Source: an uncultured Bacteroidales bacterium (GTDB lineage: Bacteria > Bacteroidota > Bacteroidia > Bacteroidales > Muribaculaceae). Taken from it: 18,101 bases of DNA. The notes beneath the pieces are model-generated. The model did not search any database. It saw only the letters and a list, made by a program, of their open reading frames with translations, and was not told where the DNA came from. The translations under genes were made by a program, and so were the position numbers. The DNA is taken from assembly GCA_900552315.1 (NCBI GenBank), contig URZM01000023.1, forward strand, positions 1-18,101, written 5' to 3'. Positions 1-5,635 of this stretch are shown here, one piece after another (the stretch's first letter is position 1; every line of letters begins with the position of its first letter).

Positions 1-243
1 GCATGAACCCCCGCCCACCTGGGCCGTAGGCCACACCCGCGCATGAACCCCCGGAGGGGGCGTAGATTTTGTTAACCCCCGGCATCGCCGGGGGTGACCC
101 GTACCCTCACAAACAGTCCCGGAGGGACTGAACAACAACACCTCAGCATACTACACCCAGGCCAAACACCAAAAACCACGCATGGCTCCCTGGATGGAGC
201 GCAAACTTTGTTAGCCCCCTGCATAGACTCGCCGGGGGACGTG
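1..243. repeat. REP-like palindromic repeat block, several degenerate units
   Basis: The stretch has no gene and is built of short GC-rich hairpins. The 12-mer GCATGAACCCCC occurs at 1-12 and again at 41-52. Hairpins visible are CCCCC-GGA-GGGGG (48-60), ACCCCCGGC-ATC-GCCGGGGGT (75-95, 9-bp stem) and CAGTCCC-GGA-GGGACTG (114-130, 7-bp stem). A diverged copy of the 41-98 unit follows at 180-243: both start GCATG, carry ...TTTGTTA... in the middle and end in a C-run/G-run pair. This resembles REP-type intergenic repeats of Bacteroidales, recognised from memory of similar sequences. The block abuts the stop codon of the PAS gene, so it may also serve as its 3' end or terminator. Position 1 is the window edge, so the block may continue to the left. 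Confidence 0.7.
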
Positions 244-247
244 AGTA

Positions 248-601
248 TCAGCCACGCACGTAGTGGGGCATGTCGGCCGGTATCACCATCGAGATTTCCA
301 CCAGACCCGCTATCTCGCCCGCGCCATCGCGCCACGGGGTCTGGTATATCATCTTGCGCAGACCGTTTTTCTCTATGGTACAGCAATTGCTGCGGCCCGA
401 GGCAAGCATGTCCGCTATTATGCCACGCGACCGCTCGCTGTGACACGGAATCAGACTGCGCCCGCGCATGTCACCGCTCTTGGCGAACGTCTCGCGTGCT
501 TTCTCGTTCATATACAGCACGATCCCCTCCTTGTCACAGACAGTAACCGCGCAATTCAGCCCCTCGGCCCACCTGACCTCCGACAAATCCTTTATTTCCA
601 T
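248..601 (-). CDS. Small single-domain PAS protein
   Basis: A 117-residue protein consisting of little more than one PAS fold. Residues about 15-108 carry the features: a first strand CAVTVCDKEGIVLYMN (17-32, with the typical 'D.EG.I.Y.N' PAS signature), a helix ENAR-type region KARETFAKSGDMRGRSL, then CHSERSR, and C-terminal strands KMIYQTPW and GLVEISMVIP. PAS domains bind small ligands or partner proteins and usually feed a kinase, cyclase or regulator. None is fused here, so it would act through a separate partner that is not in the window. The start at 601 is preferred because the homologous region begins at MEIKDLSEV. An in-frame upstream ATG at 646 would add 15 residues encoded inside the terminator hairpin of the preceding gene. 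It has Cys at 17, 22, 53, 73 and 74, more than usual for its size. It is intact and ends in MPHYVRG. Ligand and role are unknown. Confidence 0.8.
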   Translation of the reverse strand: MEIKDLSEVRWAEGLNCAVTVCDKEGIVLYMNEKARETFAKSGDMRGRSLIPCHSERSRGIIADMLASGRSNCCTIEKNGLRKMIYQTPWRDGAGEIAGLVEISMVIPADMPHYVRG

Positions 602-628
602 GGCATAAATTTGTATTGATATAAAGAG

Positions 629-662
629 AGACCGACGCATCCTCAACGAGGAGCATCGGTCT
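629..662 (-). terminator. Hairpin terminator of the small lipoprotein gene
   Basis: AGACCGA (629-635) pairs with TCGGTCT (656-662). Inside it, GC pairs with GC and CCTC pairs with GAGG around an AAC loop, giving an imperfect but long stem. On the minus strand the stem is followed by CTCTTTATATC, a weak T tract. It lies 30 bp past the stop of the 692-940 gene and ends 28 bp before the PAS gene start. The PAS gene is therefore either read through this hairpin or has its own promoter, and I could not find one. Confidence 0.6.
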
Positions 663-691
663 ATTAGCTTTGTTTACTCGCAGTAATCTAA

Positions 692-940
692 TTACTCAGC
701 CTTAGGAGCAGCTTCGGGAGCAGGAGCAGCCTCAGGAGCGGGAGCAGCCTCACCCTCGGGCTTAACCTCGGGAGCAACCTCACCCTCAGGCTTAACCTCG
801 GGAGCAGCGTCAGTTGCGGGAGCCTGAGCCTCAGTTGCAGTAGCGTTGGAATCTACAGAGTCAGCACCGTTAGCGGACTTGTTGCAGGATACGAGAGCTA
901 CAGTTGCGAGAACTGCGAGTGAAAGAACAATCTTCTTCAT
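692..940 (-). CDS. Small Ala/Pro/Glu-rich lipoprotein with tandem repeats
   Basis: An 82-residue exported protein. Residues 1-19 form a lipoprotein signal peptide (MKKIVLSLAVLATVALVSC) with lipobox LVSC, so Cys19 would be lipidated and the rest exposed outside the inner membrane. The mature part has no recognisable fold. It is low-complexity, starting Asn/Ser/Thr/Asp-rich, followed by two copies of a 10-residue unit (APEVKPEGE plus V or A) and then copies of APAPEA. The two 10-residue units match as 30-bp repeats at 748-777 and 778-807, with two differences. Acidic Pro/Ala-rich lipoproteins of this size are common in Bacteroidales and are generally annotated as hypothetical. It has a near-ideal promoter and its own terminator, suggesting strong monocistronic expression. 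A spacer or surface-filament role is a guess. Other possibilities remain open. Confidence 0.8.
   Translation of the reverse strand: MKKIVLSLAVLATVALVSCNKSANGADSVDSNATATEAQAPATDAAPEVKPEGEVAPEVKPEGEAAPAPEAAPAPEAAPKAE
748..807 (-). repeat. Two tandem 30-bp in-frame repeats
   Basis: Units 748-777 and 778-807 differ at two positions. They encode the 10-residue repeat APEVKPEGE(V/A) of the lipoprotein. Because 30 is a multiple of three, gain or loss of a unit would change protein length without breaking the frame. Confidence 0.75.
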
Positions 941-993
941 TTTAGTCTAAGATTTAAATAATAAAACAATAAATTTTGCTATCAAAAACGATG

Positions 994-1024
994 CAAAGTT
1001 AAGGCCATTTTTCTTACCCGCAAA
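994..1024 (-). promoter_or_regulatory. Bacteroides-type sigma-ABfr promoter for the small lipoprotein
   Basis: Read on the minus strand, TTTG (plus-strand CAAA 1021-1024), a 19-bp spacer and TAACTTTG (plus-strand 994-1001) match the Bacteroidota consensus TTTG / TAnnTTTG exactly. Transcription would start near position 986, giving a leader of about 45 nt before the ATG at 940. The leader is AT-rich, as is usual for highly translated genes in this group. Confidence 0.8.
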
Positions 1025-1149
1025 TTTTTTCGCAAAAAAAATCATCCCTCACTCTAATTTTTAACATTTCAAACCCTTGAATTGTTAAATTCAACTCGAT
1101 TTTAACAGTTAAGCCCGAACAAATACATCCCACAACGTGCAGCCAGCCA

Positions 1150-1269
1150 ATGTAGGGATGCACCCCGGTGCATCCGCCAAACAAAAAAAACTTTGTCGGC
1201 GGGGCGATGTAGTCAAGGAGGGAAGATCCGTTGGCGGCGTGGCGGATGCACCAGGGTGCATACCTACAT
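1150..1269. repeat. Inverted pair of a 29-bp palindromic REP-like element
   Basis: The left arm 1150-1178 and right arm 1241-1269 are inverted copies of 29 bp with two mismatches, separated by 62 bp. Each arm is itself a hairpin: GGATGCACC-CC-GGTGCATCC at 1156-1175, and GGATGCACC-AG-GGTGCATAC at 1244-1263. The spacer contains an A-run and no supported ORF. The flanking TGTAGG...CCGCC pattern resembles REP elements scattered between genes in Bacteroidales (recognised from memory). It could fold as one long cruciform or two small hairpins. It lies between two divergently transcribed genes, so it is not an ordinary terminator. Confidence 0.8.
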
Positions 1270-1290
1270 GGCGGCAAATAATTCAAAGCT

Positions 1291-1310
1291 GGGCCTCGCG
1301 CGGCCCTTTT
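1291..1310 (+). terminator. Small GC hairpin followed by TTTT
   Basis: GGGCC (1291-1295), loop TCGCGC, GGCCC (1302-1306), then TTTT. The shape is that of an intrinsic terminator reading to the right, but no gene ends just upstream on this strand. It may insulate the downstream promoter from read-through of the REP region, or be fortuitous. Confidence 0.3.
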
Positions 1311-1318
1311 CGGCCTCA

Positions 1319-1332
1319 GACATGGCCATGTC
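1319..1332. promoter_or_regulatory. 14-bp perfect palindrome, candidate operator
   Basis: GACATGGCCATGTC is identical to its reverse complement. It ends 12 bp before the -7 box at 1345 and covers the place where the -33 TTTG should be but is missing. The position suits a dimeric activator or repressor acting on the 1393 gene. No regulator was identified. Confidence 0.4.
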
Positions 1333-1344
1333 CCGATTTTTGAC

Positions 1345-1352
1345 TAACTTTG
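1345..1352 (+). promoter_or_regulatory. -7 promoter box for the Ig-like lipoprotein gene
   Basis: TAACTTTG is an exact match to the Bacteroidota -7 consensus TAnnTTTG. No TTTG lies 19 to 21 bp upstream. Transcription would start near 1359, leaving a leader of about 34 nt before the ATG at 1393. Confidence 0.55.
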
Positions 1353-1392
1353 GACTCACTTTCAGATCCGGCTTTTTTCGGCATCATAAGTT

Positions 1393-3402
1393 ATGGCTAT
1401 ATATAACAAAGGATACAGGCGCGCATGGAGCGCGCTTGCCGCTGCCGCCGCAGTGGCCATGTTCCACTCATGCGCAAGCATCAGCACACCATCCGGAGGC
1501 CCGCGAGACGAGGACCCGCCACGAGTGATGCGCACATTCCCTGCCCAAGGCAGCACCGGAGTGTCCGGCAACCGCGTTTCCGTGGAGTTTGACGAACTCG
1601 TGAACGTGAAGGACGCTTTCACCAATGTGGTGGTATCTCCCCCTCAGGCACGCGCCCCGAAAGTCACGGCCTCCGGCAAGCGTGTGATAGTGGAGTGGGA
1701 CGAGGACCTGCTGCCCGGCACCACATACACCGTGGACTTCGGCACGGCCATCGAGGACGTGAACGAGGCCAACAAGCTGGGCAACTACAGCTTCTCGTTC
1801 TCCACCGGCGAAGAACTCGACTCACTTCGCATCTCCGGCGTGGTGCTCGACGCCGCCACCTTGGAGCCGCAGCAGAGAATGCTCGTGGGCGTCCACATGG
1901 CCGAGGCTCCCGACTCCGCGCTCCGCACCCTGCGATTCGAGCGCGCGACAAAGACCGACGACTACGGGCGATTCACAATCCGCGGGCTGAAGGCCGTTCC
2001 TTACAACCTTTTCGCGCTCGGGGACCTGAACAACGACTACCGGTGGGACAATCCCGCTGAGCTGCTCGCTTTCTACCCCGCGCCCGTGACCCCATACTCG
2101 GAACAAACCCTGGCCTCGGACACCATCTTCGACATGCTCACCGGAGCCGTGGACAATGTGGTGAGCCGCGAGCGCACACGTTTCCTTCCCAACAATCTCC
2201 TGCTACCGGTCTTCGACCCCGGATACAAGCCCCAGTATCTGGTGAAATACGAACGGCCTGACTCCGCCAGGCTCTCATTCATCTTCAACGCGAAGGCGCC
2301 CTCATTGCCGCAAGTGACATTCCCCGGTTTCAGGCACTCCGACAAATGGGCGATAACCGAACACTCCCTGAACCGCGACACAGTGACATACTGGCTCACC
2401 GACCTTGCGCTGGCACAAGCCGACACATTGAAGATAGCGCTGACATACACCCGCACCGACGCCGACAGGAAACTCGTAGAGGCCACCGACACACTCATCC
2501 TCGCCAAGCCCAAGGCACGTACCGCCCCCAAGAAAAAGAAGATGACCCGCCAGCAGATGCAGGCCGACTCCATAGCCCGCGAAAAGGCCAAATGGATTCA
2601 GCTAAACCTCTCTCCCGCAGGGACTATAAATGTGTACTCTCCACTCGTCCTGGAGTCGCCTGAACCGATTCTGGAGCTGAACCCGGACATGATACGCCTT
2701 GAGCAGAAAGTAGACAGCCTCTACAAGCCTCTGTCGCTGCCCCCCATCACTCAGGACAGCACCGGGGCGGTGCGCCGCTACACCCTCACTTATCCCTGGG
2801 AGTTCGGCGCCTCCTACCGCCTGAGCGTGGACTCCACGGCCATGACCGGTGTGTCGGGCCGCCCCAACGCCACACTAAGCCAGGATTTCACGGTCAAGAA
2901 ACGCGAGGACTACGCCTCGCTCACCCTGCGCCTGAACCCTGACACAGTGCAGGGATACGTTGAGGTGCTCAACACCTCCGACACCCCCGTGGCGCGCGCA
3001 CGCGTGGTCAACGGCACGGCCCGCTTCCCTTACCTTGTCCCGGCGGACTACTACGCCCGGTTCGTGAGCCGACCGGCACCTGCCGACAGTCTCGCGCAGG
3101 ACGACCTGTCCTTCCACACAGGCGACTACGACACGCGCACGCAGCCGGACGATGTGTACTACTACCCCAAACTCCTGTCACTGAAGCGCCATGACCGCTC
3201 CGAACAGTGGAACCTGAACGCCACACCGGTAGACAGGCAGAAACCGGAGGCCATAAAGAAGAACAAGCCTCAGACAAAGAGCGCCAAAGGCAAAAAACGC
3301 GACAACGAAGATAACGGCACACAGGAGGAAGACGACTACTTTGACGTGAACTCCAACCCCTTCGATCCCAAGTCCGCCCGAAACCGACGCACCACCCACT
3401 GA
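1393..3402 (+). CDS. Ig-like (SbsA/Big_5 type) domain lipoprotein
   Basis: A 669-residue cell-envelope lipoprotein and the only plus-strand gene. Residues 1-27 form a lipoprotein signal peptide ending FHSC, followed by ASISTPSGGPRDEDPP, a mature N terminus typical of a widespread Bacteroidota family ('C..I..P.GGP.D..PP'). Residues about 42-138 form a bacterial Ig-like domain: FPAQGSTGVSGNRVSVEFDE, then a strand pattern ending YSFSFSTG. Residues about 145-235 look like a carboxypeptidase-regulatory or transthyretin-like domain with a DLNNDYRWD loop (211-219) that could bind calcium. The remainder is probably more beta-rich domains. The last 60 residues are a charged tail, basic KKNKPQTKSAKGKK then acidic. 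The start at 1393 is supported by the signal peptide and the -7 box upstream. No enzymatic motif is seen. Family members are usually annotated only as Ig-like domain proteins. The precise role is unknown, with structural or scaffold function at the outer membrane inferred. Confidence 0.85.
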   Translation: MAIYNKGYRRAWSALAAAAAVAMFHSCASISTPSGGPRDEDPPRVMRTFPAQGSTGVSGNRVSVEFDELVNVKDAFTNVVVSPPQARAPKVTASGKRVIVEWDEDLLPGTTYTVDFGTAIEDVNEANKLGNYSFSFSTGEELDSLRISGVVLDAATLEPQQRMLVGVHMAEAPDSALRTLRFERATKTDDYGRFTIRGLKAVPYNLFALGDLNNDYRWDNPAELLAFYPAPVTPYSEQTLASDTIFDMLTGAVDNVVSRERTRFLPNNLLLPVFDPGYKPQYLVKYERPDSARLSFIFNAKAPSLPQVTFPGFRHSDKWAITEHSLNRDTVTYWLTDLALAQADTLKIALTYTRTDADRKLVEATDTLILAKPKARTAPKKKKMTRQQMQADSIAREKAKWIQLNLSPAGTINVYSPLVLESPEPILELNPDMIRLEQKVDSLYKPLSLPPITQDSTGAVRRYTLTYPWEFGASYRLSVDSTAMTGVSGRPNATLSQDFTVKKREDYASLTLRLNPDTVQGYVEVLNTSDTPVARARVVNGTARFPYLVPADYYARFVSRPAPADSLAQDDLSFHTGDYDTRTQPDDVYYYPKLLSLKRHDRSEQWNLNATPVDRQKPEAIKKNKPQTKSAKGKKRDNEDNGTQEEDDYFDVNSNPFDPKSARNRRTTH

Positions 3403-3416
3403 CAAGGTCCCCTAAA

Positions 3417-3461
3417 GTCGGACCTGTCCGACACGTCCGACACGTCTGTCCCGTCCGACAC
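3417..3461. repeat. Five degenerate 9-bp tandem repeats
   Basis: Units are GTCGGACCT, GTCCGACAC, GTCCGACAC, GTCTGTCCC, GTCCGACAC. They lie between the stop of the Ig-like gene and the shared terminator hairpin, immediately past the fabF terminator when read on the minus strand. Compare 5489-5533. Confidence 0.8.
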
Positions 3462-3467
3462 CAAAAA

Positions 3468-3496
3468 CGGGCCATCCTTGTGAAAAGGATGGCCCG
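3468..3496. terminator. Bidirectional terminator between the convergent Ig-like gene and fabF
   Basis: CGGGCCATCCTT (3468-3479), loop GTGAA, AAGGATGGCCCG (3485-3496): a perfect 12-bp stem. On the minus strand it is followed by TTTTTGG, a good terminator for fabF, whose stop is 28 bp away. On the plus strand the following CACATATTTCTTTCC is weaker but probably still ends the 1393 transcript. Confidence 0.9.
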
Positions 3497-3524
3497 CACA
3501 TATTTCTTTCCGAAGCAAAAACGC

Positions 3525-4787
3525 TTACTCCGCGAATTTCTTCATTATCAGACACGCGTTGTGGCCGCCGAATCCGAAGGTATTGGAAAGGGCGGTGTTC
3601 ACCGTGCGTTTCTGAGGCTCGTTGAACGTGAAATTCAGGTCATAGTCCACCTCAGGGTCATTGTCACCTTCCACGTGGTTTATGGTAGGCGGTATGATGT
3701 CATCGGTGATGGCCTTCACGCAGAACAAAGCCTCCACGGCGCCGGCGGCGCCGAGAAGATGCCCCGTCATGGACTTGGTGGAGCTGAGATTCATCTTGTA
3801 GGCATGGTCGCCGAACACCTTCTTGATGGCCTTGGCCTCCGAGATGTCGCCCACAGGGGTGGAGGTGCCGTGCAGGTTGATGTAGTCGATATCCTCAGGC
3901 TTCATGCCGGCGTCCTTCAAGGCGCTCTCCATGACCAGGCATGCGCCCAGGCCGTCGGGATGCGTGGCGGTGATGTGGTAAGCGTCGGCGCTCAGGCCGC
4001 CGCCAACAACCTCGGCGTATATCTTGGCGCCGCGTGCCTTGGCATGCTCGTACTCCTCCAAGATAAGGGCGGCAGCGCCCTCGCCTATCACGAATCCGTC
4101 GCGGGAGCCGGAGAAAGGACGCGAGGCCGTGGCAGGATCGTCATTGCGGGTAGAGAGGGCACGCATGGAGTTGAATCCGCCCACACCCGCAGGATATATG
4201 GCCGCCTCGGCGCCGCCGGCCACGATGGCGTCGGCATAACCCAGACGGATATAGTTGAAGGCGTCCACAAGCGCGTTGTTGGAAGAGGCGCAGGCAGAGA
4301 CAGTGCCGAAATTGGGACCACGGAATTCATGCTCTATCGAGATATGGCCGGCGGCTATGTCGGCTATCATCTTGGGGATGAAGAACGGGTTGTATTTCGG
4401 GCCTTTCTCCTCATTCTTGGCATAGAAACCGGCCTCCTCCTCAAAAGTGTGGAGACCGCCTATGCCGGCAGCGAAGATGACGCCTACACGGTTCTTGTTC
4501 ACGCCCTCGGAGTCGATGCCGGAGTCGGCTATAGCCTCGTCGGCGGCAACCATGGCATACATGGCATAGAGGTCGAGCTGACGGGCCTTCTTGCGGTCGA
4601 AATGCGCGGCGGGGTCGAAATCCTTGACCTCGCACGCGAACCGCGTCTTGAACAGGCTCGCGTCAAAATGAGTGATGGGGCCCGCGCCGCTCTTGCCCTT
4701 GATGGCGTTCTCCCACGTCTCGGCCACATTGTTGCCGATAGGGGTCAGGGCTCCCAGGCCGGTCACTACTACTCTTTTAAGTTCCAT
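3525..4787 (-). CDS. fabF: Beta-ketoacyl-[acyl-carrier-protein] synthase II
   Basis: A 420-residue condensing enzyme of type II fatty acid synthesis. It joins malonyl-ACP to a growing acyl-ACP in the cytosol, releasing CO2, and is the elongation KAS that also handles unsaturated intermediates. The thiolase fold is evident from the start RVVVTGLGALTPIG (5-18). The acyl-accepting Cys166 sits in SACASSNNA. The catalytic histidines are His306 in NLHGTSTPVGD and His343 in STKSMTGHLLGAAG, with the conserved Lys338 in the same motif. The C-terminal gate motif is NTFGFGGHN (402-410). Length and all active-site residues fit FabF, and FabB is less likely given GTSTPVGD and this gene order. It is co-directional with acpP, its substrate carrier, 167 bp upstream. 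A strong terminator follows, so rnc, which follows fabF in Bacteroides species (from memory), is not next to it here. Confidence 0.96.
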   Translation of the reverse strand: MELKRVVVTGLGALTPIGNNVAETWENAIKGKSGAGPITHFDASLFKTRFACEVKDFDPAAHFDRKKARQLDLYAMYAMVAADEAIADSGIDSEGVNKNRVGVIFAAGIGGLHTFEEEAGFYAKNEEKGPKYNPFFIPKMIADIAAGHISIEHEFRGPNFGTVSACASSNNALVDAFNYIRLGYADAIVAGGAEAAIYPAGVGGFNSMRALSTRNDDPATASRPFSGSRDGFVIGEGAAALILEEYEHAKARGAKIYAEVVGGGLSADAYHITATHPDGLGACLVMESALKDAGMKPEDIDYINLHGTSTPVGDISEAKAIKKVFGDHAYKMNLSSTKSMTGHLLGAAGAVEALFCVKAITDDIIPPTINHVEGDNDPEVDYDLNFTFNEPQKRTVNTALSNTFGFGGHNACLIMKKFAE

Positions 4788-4882
4788 AGGACTGTAAAGT
4801 TGGGGTTATCAATAAATAAGGGGAGAGGCGCCGGGCATGTCTGCCTTTGAATCCAAACACCCTCCGGACTTATAAAACATCA

Positions 4883-4931
4883 ACGCGCCGGGTGGACGCT
4901 TCCTGGGTGGGAACGGCCGGCCGCGGCGCGT
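4883..4931 (-). promoter_or_regulatory. Possible attenuator hairpin between acpP and fabF
   Basis: ACGCGCCG (4883-4890) pairs perfectly with CGGCGCGT (4924-4931). The enclosed 33 nt contain TTCC/GGAA and GGCCGGCC elements that could extend the structure. On the minus strand the stem is followed by TGATGTTTTATAAG, a partial T tract. It begins 24 bp past the acpP stop. A leaky terminator here would let ACP be made in excess over FabF, as cells need. This is inferred from position and structure only. Confidence 0.4.
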
Positions 4932-4954
4932 CGTGTATCTTGACTCGAAGTCGA

Positions 4955-5191
4955 TTACTTCTTATGCTCCTCGATGTAGGCGATAGCGTCACCGACAGTG
5001 GTTATCTTCTCGGCCTCCTCCTCGGGGATAGTCAGGTCGAACACCTTCTCGAACTCCATGATGAGCTCTACGGTGTCCAGAGAATCTGCACCCAGATCCT
5101 TGCTGAATTCAGCGGTTTCAATTACTTCGTTCTCGTCTACGCTGAGCTTGTCAACAATGATTTCTTTTACTATAGATGCTATTTCAGACAT
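4955..5191 (-). CDS. acpP: Acyl carrier protein
   Basis: A 78-residue acidic cytosolic protein that carries fatty-acyl chains as thioesters during fatty acid and lipid A synthesis. The 4'-phosphopantetheine attachment site is Ser37 in LGADSLDTVELIMEFE (33-48), the invariant DSL motif followed by the acidic recognition helix II. The N-terminal helix (MSEIASIVKEIIVDKLSV) and C-terminal helix (TTVGDAIAYIEEH) complete the four-helix fold, and the length is standard. A holo-ACP synthase would be needed and is not in the window. It is the first gene of an acpP-fabF unit. A candidate promoter lies about 105 bp upstream (5297-5304), leaving a fairly long leader. Confidence 0.97.
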   Translation of the reverse strand: MSEIASIVKEIIVDKLSVDENEVIETAEFSKDLGADSLDTVELIMEFEKVFDLTIPEEEAEKITTVGDAIAYIEEHKK

Positions 5192-5296
5192 AATCTAAAA
5201 ATTTATTGATGATTAAAATTGATTTCGGGTCAAAACTGCCGCAGGAAAACACGTCAAAAAACGGACCCCTCCGGGTTCAATCTCAGTTTCAGAGTG

Positions 5297-5304
5297 CAAA
5301 GTAA
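5297..5304 (-). promoter_or_regulatory. Candidate -7 box for acpP
   Basis: On the minus strand the sequence is TTACTTTG, one mismatch from TAnnTTTG, about 105 bp upstream of the acpP ATG. I see no TTTG at the ideal distance, so this is only a candidate. The 5192-5296 leader is AT-rich at its 3' end and contains a weak GGACCC/GGGTTC stem around 5263-5278. Confidence 0.35.
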
Positions 5305-5488
5305 ACACTATTTTTTCAATTACGGAAATTTTTCCGCTATAAAAGTTGAAAATAATGCACACAAAACTCAAATATGTGCAAAAACGTCCTCCCGAGCACC
5401 GCACAAAGCCCCCGACTCAGCCCCCGCACGCCGGTCCAGGTTCCCCTTCAATCCCTGTCCGCCTCACCCCTCACAGTCCCATATAGCT

Positions 5489-5533
5489 CTCATGTCTCTC
5501 ACACCTCTCATGCCTCTCATTACCCTCATCCCC
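5489..5533. repeat. Five degenerate 9-bp tandem repeats (second locus)
   Basis: Units are CTCATGTCT, CTCACACCT, CTCATGCCT, CTCATTACC, CTCATCCCC. Similar CTCAC words precede them at 5463-5474. Read on the minus strand they lie just past the terminator of the ompA-like gene, the same placement as the 3417-3461 repeats relative to fabF. The two arrays share the 9-bp period but not their sequence. Confidence 0.75.
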
Positions 5534-5547
5534 CCGACCTAAACACT

Positions 5548-5580
5548 AAGGGGCGCCGAGGCCAATCCCCGGCGCCCCTT
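5548..5580 (-). terminator. Hairpin terminator of the OmpA-family gene
   Basis: AAGGGGCGCCG (5548-5558) pairs perfectly with CGGCGCCCCTT (5570-5580), an 11-bp stem around an 11-nt loop, 55 bp past the stop of the ompA-like gene. On the minus strand the tail is AGTGTTTAGG, a weak T tract. Confidence 0.75.
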
Positions 5581-5635
5581 TGGCGTAGTCTAAATATTTA
5601 TAAGTTGAAATCTTTCACTGTCGCGCGTCACCCGT

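Noticed and set aside
1014..1286. 90-residue minus-strand ORF
   Set aside because: It is built mostly from the REP-like inverted repeat and its spacer and covers the lipoprotein promoter. No start signal or domain.
3417..5533. Short tandem repeats as a CRISPR array
   Set aside because: Units are 9 bp, adjoining and degenerate, without unique spacers, and no cas genes are present.
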